DNA from: Bacteroidota bacterium | GTDB lineage: Bacteria; Bacteroidota; Bacteroidia; JABDFU01 | Assembly (NCBI GenBank): GCA_016183775.1 | Contig: JACPDY010000065.1 | Span: forward strand, 1 to 60,487 | Length of the DNA: 60,487 bases | Direction: 5' to 3' | Shown: positions 26,117 to 36,149 of the stretch, piece after piece | Numbering within the stretch: position 1 is the stretch's first letter | Layout of the letters: each line of letters opens with the position of its first letter | Made by a program: the position numbers and the translations under genes | Notes under the pieces: model-generated | Database searches by the model: none | Told to the model about the DNA's origin: nothing | What the model saw: the letters and a program-made list of their open reading frames with translations, nothing else

Positions 26117-27508
26117 ATGGCTCGAGAATTCAACAAGAAAAGATCATTTAAGAAAGGTAAAGGCAAAAAAAAAGGCTCGTATCAGGAAAAAAAATCATTC
26201 CACGAGAAAACCTTTGGCAGATCCAATGAAAAAAAGAGCTTTGATCCCAATGAAGATCTCGCGCACGGAAAAGAAAGTTATTCTGTAAGAAAGCGAAAGA
26301 ATCTTTTAGACCAGGAAAGAAAGGCTCCTTTCGAAAAACCTGCTTACGCCGACGAAAAGAAGTCATTTGGTAAACCCGACCGACCAGGTGGAAAGAAATT
26401 TGGCAAATCATTCAAAAAGCCAGGCAAGACCTTCGGAAAAGGTAAAAACACCTACTCAAAAAGGAATGGCGATGATCGCGGAGAACAGCCAAGCCGCTTC
26501 AGCAGTAAGCCTTTTGGCGGATCATTTAATCCATCAGATTATAGCGATGGCAGGGATGTACGTAAAGAAAAAGGGTTCAAAAGAAAAGATGATGTTCGTG
26601 AAGAACACCCTTACAGCCGCGACAAAGCCCCGTTTGAAAAAAAGCCTTTTAAAAAACCATTCAGCAGCTCCGCAAAAAGTGATACAGACAGACCCGGCGA
26701 AACAAAAAAATCTTTTAAAAGAAAATTTGTAAAAAGATCGGCCGGACCTGCCTACAAAAAACTTAGCGAACAGGATGAATTCATTTCCGATGGCCTTATC
26801 CGTTTAAACAAATACATCGCCAATGCAGGAATCTGCAGCAGGCGCGAAGCCGATGAGCTTATTAGTGCAGGTGCAGTCAGTGTAAACGGAAAGGTGGTCA
26901 CCGAAATGGGCTACAAAGTAAAACCCGACGACAGAATTAATTATGGCGGTGAAACACTCCGAAAAGAAAAACTGGTTTATGTATTACTGAATAAACCAAA
27001 AGATTTTATCACAACACTTGACGATCCCGCTGACCGGAAAACGGTGTTCGATCTCGTAAAAAACGCATGCAGGGAACGCATTTACCCCGTTGGCCGCCTC
27101 GACCGCAATACAACAGGCGTTTTGCTTTTGACCAACGATGGCGACCTTACCAAAAAACTCACGCATCCCAAACACGGTATAAAAAAAGTGTATATGGTCA
27201 CGCTTGACAAGCCGCTCAACAAGCCTGATTTTGATGAGATCGCCAATAACGGCGTTACACTTGAAGATGGTCATATAAAGCCCGACATGATCAGTTATGT
27301 TGGTGACGGAAGCAGTAAAAAAGAAGTTGGACTTGAAATACACAGCGGCCGAAACAGGGTGGTGCGCCGGCTATTCGAACAATTTGGCTATACTGTTGTA
27401 AAACTTGACCGTGTTATATTCGCGGGTCTTACAAAAAAAGATCTGCCCCGCGGTAATTGGCGTATGTTAACCGAAAAAGAAGTGAGCTATTTGAAAATGC
27501 TGGGGTAA
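26117..27508 (+). CDS. RluB/RsuA-type pseudouridine synthase with basic N-terminal extension
   Basis: The C-terminal half has an S4 RNA-binding domain (LIRLNKYIANAGICSRREADELISAG, about residues 228-253) and the catalytic core with the active aspartate in GRLDRNTTGVLLLTNDG. Such enzymes modify uridines in ribosomal RNA. The first 220 residues are a Lys/Gly/Phe-rich low-complexity tail with repeated KPFGK and KKSF motifs. Extensions of this type are common in Bacteroidota RluB homologues and probably contact RNA. Which rRNA position is modified cannot be told from the sequence. Confidence 0.88.
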   Translation: MAREFNKKRSFKKGKGKKKGSYQEKKSFHEKTFGRSNEKKSFDPNEDLAHGKESYSVRKRKNLLDQERKAPFEKPAYADEKKSFGKPDRPGGKKFGKSFKKPGKTFGKGKNTYSKRNGDDRGEQPSRFSSKPFGGSFNPSDYSDGRDVRKEKGFKRKDDVREEHPYSRDKAPFEKKPFKKPFSSSAKSDTDRPGETKKSFKRKFVKRSAGPAYKKLSEQDEFISDGLIRLNKYIANAGICSRREADELISAGAVSVNGKVVTEMGYKVKPDDRINYGGETLRKEKLVYVLLNKPKDFITTLDDPADRKTVFDLVKNACRERIYPVGRLDRNTTGVLLLTNDGDLTKKLTHPKHGIKKVYMVTLDKPLNKPDFDEIANNGVTLEDGHIKPDMISYVGDGSSKKEVGLEIHSGRNRVVRRLFEQFGYTVVKLDRVIFAGLTKKDLPRGNWRMLTEKEVSYLKMLG

Positions 27509-27564
27509 CAATAATTATAACCGAAAATTGTTATATGTTGTAACTTTACACTTACCAAACAACT

Positions 27565-27942
27565 ATGATGCCTTTCAGTATCAACAACACGGATGATATC
27601 ATGCGTGTTACATATGATACCCTGAAACTTAAGAAATATATACGAATGAAATCACCTAAATATATTCCTGAAATACGCCCTGTTGTTTTATGGGATGTTG
27701 CCGGAACTAATATTGATTATACAAAAAGTAGTGATTTTATTATCTGTCGCGTTTTCAACTATGGAAACTTCCAGGAAATTGCAGACATTATTATTTGTTA
27801 TGGAAAAGATTATGTGAAAAACCTCCTGCTTTCTACCCTTAACCTGGATGCATTCGGGCTTGCTGTCGCTTCAGCTGTTTTTGAAATTCCCCAAAACGAG
27901 TTTAAATGTTACGAACTGAAACAGTATCCAAGGAGTTATTAA
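27565..27942 (+). CDS. DUF6922-like partner of AbiEii toxin (putative antitoxin)
   Basis: This 125-residue protein contains a short region that fits DUF6922-type proteins: LWDVAGTNIDYTKSSDFIICRVFNYGNFQEI, with a helix-turn-helix-like continuation. Proteins of this kind often sit directly before AbiEii-type nucleotidyltransferases. It overlaps the next gene by 37 bases in another frame. An antitoxin role is inferred from the pairing. A TAACTTTA element (27541-27548) upstream may be its promoter. Confidence 0.6.
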   Translation: MMPFSINNTDDIMRVTYDTLKLKKYIRMKSPKYIPEIRPVVLWDVAGTNIDYTKSSDFIICRVFNYGNFQEIADIIICYGKDYVKNLLLSTLNLDAFGLAVASAVFEIPQNEFKCYELKQYPRSY

Positions 27943-28586
27943 ACGTCCTCAAGGAATTGATGAAGCTGAAAACACTTCAGAATTTCCGTCTTGTTGGCGG
28001 GACAGCTCTGTCTTTACAATTAGGACACAGAAAATCAATTGATATAGATATGTTCAGTTGCAATGATTTTTCCGCTGAAGAGATATGCCATGAATTGATT
28101 GAGAAGTTTAAATTGAGCCGGCTAAGGGCTGAAGGTGGGATAATGATACGAACTGAAATCAATGGAGTAAAAGTTGACATTGTGGACAGTAAAACCCCAT
28201 TTATTCGTGAAATTATTTTTGAAAATGGCATCCGGATGGCAAGTACCGAGGATATTGCCGCAACAAAAATAAAAATGGTATGCGATCCGTTTTCAGGAAG
28301 GAAAACAAAAAAAGATCTGGCGGATATTAGTGTTCTGCTCGACAAATACAGCCTGAAACAAATGGTTGGGTTCTTTAAGGAAAAATATCCTATTATGGCG
28401 CCTTATGAAGATGATGTGATCATAAAGATCAAAGATTTTAGCGGGGCTGAATCCTGCGAAATGCCGGCAATGATACATGATATAAGTTGGGAGAATATAA
28501 AACAGAAAATCGAGAAAAGTTTTAAGAGCTATTTTGACGACATTTTAAAAGAAAGGAAGATCAAACTGAAGCGTAATAAAAAATGA
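27906..28586 (+). CDS. AbiEii-type nucleotidyltransferase toxin
   Basis: This 226-residue protein has the nucleotidyltransferase signature: FRLVGGTALSLQLGHRKSIDIDMF with the Gly-Gly pair and Asp-x-Asp, followed by VKVDIVD with a third Asp. Related MenT/AbiEii toxins transfer nucleotides onto tRNA. Unlike the copy at 15033-16409 it has no ubiquitin-like tail; its C-terminus is Lys-rich and ends normally. With the preceding gene it forms a conventional type IV-like toxin-antitoxin pair. Confidence 0.8.
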   Translation: MLRTETVSKELLNVLKELMKLKTLQNFRLVGGTALSLQLGHRKSIDIDMFSCNDFSAEEICHELIEKFKLSRLRAEGGIMIRTEINGVKVDIVDSKTPFIREIIFENGIRMASTEDIAATKIKMVCDPFSGRKTKKDLADISVLLDKYSLKQMVGFFKEKYPIMAPYEDDVIIKIKDFSGAESCEMPAMIHDISWENIKQKIEKSFKSYFDDILKERKIKLKRNKK

Positions 28587-28591
28587 GTGCT

Positions 28592-29161
28592 TTATCGCTT
28601 CAATTCACTCATTTTGATCAAAAAATTTTCAATCAGCCTTTCTCCATTTTCTCCTGATACCTCAGGATGAAATTGCACGCCATAAATATTTTCAGAAGGA
28701 TGCTTCATTGCTTCCACTTCATACTTTTCAGAGCGGGCCAAATGAACAAATCCTTTTGGTAAATCAATTCCTTCTATATGGTCTTCCATAAATACAGGTT
28801 GTTCCGGCAAACGATCGAATAAACTATTTTGAGTTTTAATACTTATCGGAACCGATATTCTGACCGCATCCCCCTTAAAAATTCTTGCGCCATAAAGTAA
28901 TCCAATTAACTGATGCCCGAAACAAATTCCCAAAACAGGCAATCCGGCTGTTGTGATAAACCGATACTTTTCAAGATAAGGTTCTGAAGAAGCCTCCGTT
29001 AACAAAACAGGGGCTCCGCTTAAAATAAATCCTTTTGCATTTTTTAAATCAATCAAATGGGGCGCCTGCCATGGAATGATGCGGCATTTATATCCAAGCC
29101 CCTCCACTACATTTTTTATGTTTGAAGTTTTGCTGCTGCCGAAATCGATGATATAGATCAT
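28592..29161 (-). CDS. Class I glutamine amidotransferase (GuaA-like glutaminase domain)
   Basis: This 189-residue single-domain protein carries the class I amidotransferase triad: Cys80 in LGICFGHQLIG, and His165 and Glu167 in GVQFHPEV. It resembles the N-terminal glutaminase part of GMP synthase, but there is no ATP pyrophosphatase domain here. It may act as a stand-alone glutaminase subunit or on another substrate. Its neighbour on the same strand is a methyltransferase gene 33 bases upstream. Confidence 0.8.
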   Translation of the reverse strand: MIYIIDFGSSKTSNIKNVVEGLGYKCRIIPWQAPHLIDLKNAKGFILSGAPVLLTEASSEPYLEKYRFITTAGLPVLGICFGHQLIGLLYGARIFKGDAVRISVPISIKTQNSLFDRLPEQPVFMEDHIEGIDLPKGFVHLARSEKYEVEAMKHPSENIYGVQFHPEVSGENGERLIENFLIKMSELKR

Positions 29162-29194
29162 GAGGTCCCCATCCTTCCAAAAAAAAGAGCCGGG

Positions 29195-30073
29195 TTATTT
29201 CTTTTTTATGACCGCGAACAGACTTCCTGTGTCGAGGTACCAGTATTTATTCCTCAGCCCGAACAAAGCAGCAGCAGTTGTCGCAACTGTTTTCATTAAT
29301 CTGAAATTATACCGGTCGAGTCTGTCAAGCAAAAATCCTGTGTCGGCATATTGCCCGCTTGGCGAAGAATGTACTAAGGTCAGGCCGTAAGGCTCAATGG
29401 CTTTTGCCAACGTAGCAGGGGTAAAATATTGTATATGTTCCTGCGGTTTATACTGGAACCACTTTTTACCAAACAATTTGCGTTGCATTGAGCTAAAATC
29501 AGGTGTTATAAGTGCAACAATTCCATCATCATCCAACAACTCATGTAATTTCTTAAATGTTGTTTTCAAATCAGGAATATGCTCAAGCACATCGAACATG
29601 GTAATAAGTTTGTATTTTTTACCGGAAGTAAATTCCTCAAAAGGGCGCTCAAAAACTTTTATGTTTTTAGCTTTTACCTTTTCGATCATTTTTTTATCCA
29701 GCTCGATCGCTTCTACATCCCAACCCTTTTCACGCATCAATTCAAGGAAATGCCCTGCAGCACAGCCGATATCCAAAACCGGCCCTTTATTTTTTGTTAA
29801 ATACGGCTCAATTCCATCGATCCATTTTTGAAATGTCTTTAACCGCAAGTGCGATGTCAGTTCATAATCCTGGTAACCATATCCTTCGCCGGTATTGGTA
29901 AAATAATTTTCAGAATAAATTTTATACAGGTCACTGTTTTTAATACGTGGGTTGACAAAAACAAAATCGCAGTCCTTACACTGAACAATGTCAAACCCTT
30001 TTACCTTATACAGAAGTTTATATTGCTCACTTCCGCAAACCGAACAGGGGTAATATGTCAGTTCAAATTTCAT
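29195..30073 (-). CDS. Class I SAM-dependent methyltransferase with zinc-ribbon N-terminus
   Basis: The protein starts with a CxxC...CxxC ribbon (CSVCG, CKDCDF). A Rossmann methyltransferase domain follows: PVLDIGCAAGHFLELM is motif I, and LITMFDVLEHIPD holds the usual acidic post-strand motif. The arrangement is typical of methyltransferases acting on sugars or lipids in surface polysaccharide or secondary pathways. The substrate is not predictable. It overlaps the TPR membrane protein gene by 4 bases, so the two are likely coupled. Confidence 0.85.
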   Translation of the reverse strand: MKFELTYYPCSVCGSEQYKLLYKVKGFDIVQCKDCDFVFVNPRIKNSDLYKIYSENYFTNTGEGYGYQDYELTSHLRLKTFQKWIDGIEPYLTKNKGPVLDIGCAAGHFLELMREKGWDVEAIELDKKMIEKVKAKNIKVFERPFEEFTSGKKYKLITMFDVLEHIPDLKTTFKKLHELLDDDGIVALITPDFSSMQRKLFGKKWFQYKPQEHIQYFTPATLAKAIEPYGLTLVHSSPSGQYADTGFLLDRLDRYNFRLMKTVATTAAALFGLRNKYWYLDTGSLFAVIKKK

Positions 30074-31950
30074 TGGATAGCGGCCGCACGTTGCAGACAG
30101 GAATTAGCTTTTACTGTATCGCCTAAGGCTTTATATACAAGAGCCATGTTACTAAGCGTACTCTTGTTGTATGGATTTTTCGACAACGCTTTTTCGTAAA
30201 ACTTTGCCGCCGTGCTGTAATCGCCTTTGTTGTGATAAACCGCGCCGATATTTCCATACGCGTCATTAAACAGCGTATCGGTTTCAATTATTTTGGTGAA
30301 ATATTGGAGAGCCTTGTCGTAATTCTTCATATTAAAATAAAGCACCCCTGTATTATTTAAAGCCATATTATAATTGGGCCTAAGTTCAATCGCTTTGGCG
30401 TATACTTTACGCGCATTTGCGGTATCTCCCATATCAAAATAAGTTACGCCAAGGTTATACCATATTTCAGCATCTTCCGAGTAAATGGCAATTCCCTTAT
30501 AGTATTCTTCCACCGACTTTTTAAAGTATTCTCCACGCTTAACAGGATCGGGCTCTGCCTCACCCTTTACACGGCACTCACTTCCAACCGCAAAATGAGC
30601 ACGGGCACTGCCGGTAGAAATTTCCAATCCAGACGTAAACAGTTCAAAATTATTTTTCCAGGCTTTGTTCCGGTCAACTGTTTTAAATCCATACAAACCC
30701 AATATGCAACCCAGTAAAGCAAATACGGTCGACCTGTTCGGCCAGCTCATTGATTCCATTTCTACTTTCATAGCTTTCAGTAACAGTAATACCAAAGCTA
30801 TACAAAAACCAAGTGAAGGCACGTATAGAAAACGTTCACCCATAGTAGCACCTATTTTCACCAAAAGATTGGATGAAAGAAAAATAGTAATGAGGAAAAA
30901 GAGGATCGCGAATACATATACGTTTCTCTCCTTAAAACGCAACAATACATAGGCTCCCATCCCAAGGTATAATGCGAGGGAAACTAAAGCTTTCCAATCG
31001 GAAAAAGAAACAATAGGCACCTGGCTGTATGAATAATCCCAGGTCAGGTTCACCGGGAATACCAGCAGCCAGATGTATTTACCCAGGATAACAAAGTTGG
31101 TGGCCAGCATATCGGCAGTTGTTTTTGCAGCCATCAACCCGTTATTCATAATAATGATCTTGTCTTTGAATGTAATGCTATCCAACACACTTATACGAAT
31201 GGCCATGTATATTAGAATAAGAGCCGCGTACGGCACAGCGATACTGGTGATCTTTTTAACAGGCAGGTCGGTAAAAAAATAAAGCAACAAAGGAACAATA
31301 AGAATAAATGTCAAACTGTTTTCCTTGCACAAAATAGAAGCGAAGAAAAACAGAAGCGACCAAAACAACTTCTTGGTCAGGCGCATATTTTCAACATATA
31401 CCATCAGGTAGTAAAAAGAAAGCACCCCGAACAGCCAACCGAGTATTTCATCGCGGCTTTTTATACTGGCCACCACCTCGGTATGTACGGGGTGAAATAC
31501 AAATATTAACGTAATTGCGAGGGCCACATACGGATTGTATTTTTTAAACATTTTTTGCAACAACAACAGCAAAATAACACATGACAGGCCATAAAAGATC
31601 ACATTGAAGAAATGATCAACATGAGCGTTATTCCCGAATATAGCAGTGCTGATCATAAAATTGAGCAACACCAGGGGACGGTAGTTGGACTCATTGGCAT
31701 TATTAAACCCCACCAGTGAACCCTTATTAAAAAGGCTTGGTAAAGCGGAAAATCCCTGCTGAATAAACGTGTTTTTCTTGGTGTAAATATCATCATCGAG
31801 TGAATAATCGTGCTGAAGTGTATTTGCATATAATAAAAAGGCTGAAGCGAAAACAACACTAATAAAACGCCACTTCAATTTTGAAAACGCAATTGATGGA
31901 GCATTTTTAGCTGCCGGTTTAATGGAGTTTGTTTTTTTAGGATTTGCCAT
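30070..31950 (-). CDS. Multi-pass membrane protein with C-terminal TPR repeats
   Basis: The first 420 residues contain about ten hydrophobic helices, beginning near residue 28. The layout is glycosyltransferase- or PMT-like: a first periplasmic loop with DYSLDDDIYTKKN, then many helices. Residues about 450-620 are tetratricopeptide repeats (YNLGVTYFDMGDTANARKVYAKAIELRP and similar). This resembles TMTC-type proteins and bacterial TPR glycosyltransferase relatives. The transferred sugar or acceptor is unknown. Confidence 0.75.
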   Translation of the reverse strand: MANPKKTNSIKPAAKNAPSIAFSKLKWRFISVVFASAFLLYANTLQHDYSLDDDIYTKKNTFIQQGFSALPSLFNKGSLVGFNNANESNYRPLVLLNFMISTAIFGNNAHVDHFFNVIFYGLSCVILLLLLQKMFKKYNPYVALAITLIFVFHPVHTEVVASIKSRDEILGWLFGVLSFYYLMVYVENMRLTKKLFWSLLFFFASILCKENSLTFILIVPLLLYFFTDLPVKKITSIAVPYAALILIYMAIRISVLDSITFKDKIIIMNNGLMAAKTTADMLATNFVILGKYIWLLVFPVNLTWDYSYSQVPIVSFSDWKALVSLALYLGMGAYVLLRFKERNVYVFAILFFLITIFLSSNLLVKIGATMGERFLYVPSLGFCIALVLLLLKAMKVEMESMSWPNRSTVFALLGCILGLYGFKTVDRNKAWKNNFELFTSGLEISTGSARAHFAVGSECRVKGEAEPDPVKRGEYFKKSVEEYYKGIAIYSEDAEIWYNLGVTYFDMGDTANARKVYAKAIELRPNYNMALNNTGVLYFNMKNYDKALQYFTKIIETDTLFNDAYGNIGAVYHNKGDYSTAAKFYEKALSKNPYNKSTLSNMALVYKALGDTVKANSCLQRAAAIQ

Positions 31951-32076
31951 AGATCTGCATTCAAAAATAGAAAAAAGGAATCAACTTATTATGAAATTAC
32001 TTAATAGCAATGCCCCAATATGGCCCGTATACAAAGTTTTTTAGCCAAAATAAGGGTTAAATGTCATTTAAATTTC

Positions 32077-32084
32077 TACTTTTG
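32077..32084 (+). promoter_or_regulatory. -7 promoter element of eno
   Basis: TACTTTTG fits TAnnTTTG and lies 36 bases before the enolase start codon, a normal distance for a short leader. No TTG box was found at the expected spacing. Confidence 0.4.
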
Positions 32085-32105
32085 ATAGGCATAGTTTTAT
32101 CATAA

Positions 32106-33410
<1,305 letters not shown>

Positions 33411-33420
33411 TGAATCGTTC

Positions 33421-33502
33421 TTGGTTGTTGGTTGTTAGTTGTCAGGCGCAAACAACCTGAGACCTGAAGCCAATAACGCCAAACAACCAACAACTAACAA
33501 CA
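33421..33502. repeat. Inverted repeat of TTGTTGGTTGTTAG type between eno and gltA
   Basis: TTGTTGGTTGTTAGTTGT (from 33423) is followed about 40 bases later by its approximate complement CAACCAACAACTAACAAC (to 33501). The repeat fills almost the whole gap between eno and gltA. It is of the repeat class common in Bacteroidota intergenic DNA. Part of it is open in frame upstream of gltA but does not encode a credible N-terminus. Confidence 0.55.
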
Positions 33503-33510
33503 TTTATCCC

Positions 33511-34842
33511 ATGGACACACTTAAAGAAAAATTTGCCGCGAAAGCCCTGCCAATGGCTGCCGAAGTTAAAGCCCTTATTAAAGAGCATGGCGATAAAAAA
33601 CTTGGTGAATACACCGTTGCACAGGTATACCAGGGTATGAAGGGCATTATAGGTTTAGTTACCGAAACATCAAAACTCGATCCTGAAGAAGGAATTCGCT
33701 TTCGCGGATATACAATTCCTGAATTACGCGCACAGTTCCCCAAGTCACCAAATGGAGGTACTGAACCGTTGCCTGAAGGCGTTTTTTATCTGATGCTAAC
33801 CGGAGAAGCGCCAACTTTAGATGACGTTACTAACATTACGAACAATTGGGCGCGCAGAAGTATTGTGCCTAAGCATGTATTCGACACTATTGATGCCCTG
33901 CCTGGCTCTACCCATCCAATGACTATGTTCAGCATTGGCATTATGGCCATGCAAACCGAGTCGGTATTCGCTGCCGCTTATCGTAAAGGTATGAGCAAAA
34001 AGGAATACTGGGATTATGCATACGAAGATTCCATGAACCTTATTGCCAGGTTGCCGCGTGTAGCCGCATATATCTACCGCAAAAAATATAAGAACGACGA
34101 ACATATTGAACCCGATCCAAAACTTGACTGGGCAGCGAACCTCGCGCACATGATGGGTTACGAAGATTTTAATGTAAAGCGTCTCATGCGTATGTACATG
34201 ACCATACATGCGGATCATGAAGGCGGAAACGTATCTGCACATACTACCCACCTGGTGGGTTCGGCATTAAGTGATCCTTACCTTAGCTTCGCCGCTTCTA
34301 TGAACGGACTGGCAGGCCCCTTACACGGATTAGCTAATCAGGAAGTAATCCTGTGGATCATGCATATGCGTGAACAATTAGGCGGAGGCTTACCCACTGA
34401 ACAACAAATTGCCGATTTTATCAGAAAAACATTGGAAGAAGGCAAAGTTGTTCCGGGATATGGTCATGCCGTACTTCGCAAAACAGATCCGCGCTTTAGC
34501 GCACAACAGGATTTTTATTATCGCTACATAGCTGTTGATGGCAAGAAAGACGACTTATGCGAGATCGTTCAACTGATCTATAAAGTTGCTCCTCCTATTT
34601 TGGAAAGCACTGGCAAAATAAAAAACCCATGGCCGAATGTTGATGCGCACTCCGGCGCGTTGCTTATGCACTTTGGCATTACCGAGTTTGATTTTTATAC
34701 TGTGTTATTCGGCGTATCCCGTGCGCTTGGCGTACTCGCATCACTCGTTTGGGACAGGGCGCTTGGACATCCGCTTGAACGGCCAAGCTCTATCACTACT
34801 GAAGGACTTAAGAAAAAAATAGGGATTGCGACGGTTAAATAA
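33511..34842 (+). CDS. gltA: Citrate synthase (eukaryotic/Bacteroidota type)
   Basis: The enzyme condenses oxaloacetate and acetyl-CoA in the TCA cycle. The sequence shows RGYTIPEL, the catalytic histidine regions (NGLAGPLHGLANQE and GYGHAVLR) and the aspartate region FRKTDPRF-like in LRKTDPRFSAQQ. It is of the longer, eukaryote-like form found in Bacteroidota. I start it at the ATG 33511 (MDTLKEKFAAK); an upstream extension is made of repeat DNA. A terminator follows the stop. Confidence 0.95.
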   Translation: MDTLKEKFAAKALPMAAEVKALIKEHGDKKLGEYTVAQVYQGMKGIIGLVTETSKLDPEEGIRFRGYTIPELRAQFPKSPNGGTEPLPEGVFYLMLTGEAPTLDDVTNITNNWARRSIVPKHVFDTIDALPGSTHPMTMFSIGIMAMQTESVFAAAYRKGMSKKEYWDYAYEDSMNLIARLPRVAAYIYRKKYKNDEHIEPDPKLDWAANLAHMMGYEDFNVKRLMRMYMTIHADHEGGNVSAHTTHLVGSALSDPYLSFAASMNGLAGPLHGLANQEVILWIMHMREQLGGGLPTEQQIADFIRKTLEEGKVVPGYGHAVLRKTDPRFSAQQDFYYRYIAVDGKKDDLCEIVQLIYKVAPPILESTGKIKNPWPNVDAHSGALLMHFGITEFDFYTVLFGVSRALGVLASLVWDRALGHPLERPSSITTEGLKKKIGIATVK

Positions 34843-34859
34843 ATTCATTTTACATAATT

Positions 34860-34890
34860 AAAAAAGCCCTGAATTATCAGGGCTTTTTTA
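34860..34890. terminator. Terminator after gltA
   Basis: AAAAAAGCCCTGA and TCAGGGCTTTTTT form a strong hairpin followed by T residues. The hairpin is symmetrical and also sits downstream of the minus-strand T9SS gene, so it can serve both directions. Confidence 0.85.
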
Positions 34891-34908
34891 ATTAACAGTG
34901 AATACGTC

Positions 34909-35892
34909 CTACTGAATTATTACCTTCTCTGTATAACTATGTCTTCCAACTGTCATCCTCAGCAAGTACAGACCTGTTGAAAGATTATTTTCAAAACTCA
35001 ACAAATTCCGGCCTTCAGATATTGACTGGGTTTTACTTAAAACAATACTTCCTTCAGCATTGTAGATGTTTATTATTGCCCCTTCTTCCTGATGTGCGGA
35101 GAAATATGACACATTTACCATCTCAGCTGATGCGGCCGGTGATGGGTAAACAGAGAACTGGGTCTTTGATCTTATATTTGCTGACCCTAAAGCAAAGTAT
35201 TCAAATTTACCATCGTAGTCAGTTTGCTTTAAACGATAATAAGAAATATCTTCAAAAGGTTTTTCATCCAAAAACGAATAGTTCAATTGCCTCGAACTTG
35301 TTCCGGCCCCTTTAATACGCCCGATAACTTCAAAAGAAATTCCGTCCAAACTGCGTTCTATAGAAAAGTAATCATTATTGACTTCAACTCCGGTTGCCCA
35401 TGTGAGCAGCACTTTACCACCCTCTTCTTTCGCAGAGAAGAAAACAAGCTGAATTGGAAGGGGAAATTGGCCGTCTTTCGTAATTTTTAATGGTCCGGTA
35501 AGTGTTACGGTAGTAGCCGGGCCCGTACTTCCTTGTATAACTTCAGTTCCCCCGATAAAACCTAAAGAACCATGGTTTTCAGCCGACAATTTACCATTTC
35601 CCAGAAGATAAATAATTCCATCATCTTCCAGCTCTAATTTTTTCCCGCCGCCAATTATTATTTCGGCGCCTGCTTCAACAGTTATCCTCATGCCTGAAAA
35701 AGGTCCAAGGTTATTGGCATTTACTGTAAGTATGAGTCCTGTAGGTACCACAACGCTGTCGCCATTCCCCGGTGCACCTGACACCCATGTCTCATTAGAT
35801 GTCCAGTTCCCGGTTACGCTTACCTTTTTAAGATCGGCTCTGGATGAAATTGCTATTGAACTAAACAGGAAAATCAAAAGTGTCCTTTTCAT
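34909..35892 (-). CDS. T9SS-secreted protein with C-terminal sorting domain
   Basis: A signal peptide (LLIFLFSSIAISSRA) opens this 327-residue protein. A beta-rich stretch around residues 20-120 resembles a right-handed beta-helix or G8-like domain (GNWTSNETWVSGAPGNGDSVVVPTG). The C-terminal 75 residues are a type A sorting signal for type IX secretion (YPSPAASAEMVNV...GLYLLRMTVGRHSYTEKVIIQ). The protein is expected at the cell surface or outside. The function is unknown. Confidence 0.85.
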   Translation of the reverse strand: MKRTLLIFLFSSIAISSRADLKKVSVTGNWTSNETWVSGAPGNGDSVVVPTGLILTVNANNLGPFSGMRITVEAGAEIIIGGGKKLELEDDGIIYLLGNGKLSAENHGSLGFIGGTEVIQGSTGPATTVTLTGPLKITKDGQFPLPIQLVFFSAKEEGGKVLLTWATGVEVNNDYFSIERSLDGISFEVIGRIKGAGTSSRQLNYSFLDEKPFEDISYYRLKQTDYDGKFEYFALGSANIRSKTQFSVYPSPAASAEMVNVSYFSAHQEEGAIINIYNAEGSIVLSKTQSISEGRNLLSFENNLSTGLYLLRMTVGRHSYTEKVIIQ

Positions 35893-36149
35893 GGCTATTG
35901 TTTTAGAAGTGCTAAGTTAAGCATATTCATTTCTCATAAAAATGACATGTATCATTATATGATAATCAATCAATTACAAAAAATACGTAGGCCATTTGAA
36001 AATGATTTTTCTACCCCCTCCATCCCGGCCTGTTATATATTGTTATGCTCAATACATCTGTTAAAAATAGTTGGGAAATTATTGTTTGAATTAATATGAG
36101 AAACCAATAGTGCAATAAGTACTTTTGGAAACATTTCTATTAACAAATT

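Noticed and set aside
33439-33510. Extended N-terminus for gltA starting upstream of 33511
   Set aside because: The added 24 residues are encoded by the intergenic inverted repeat and do not resemble any citrate synthase N-terminus.
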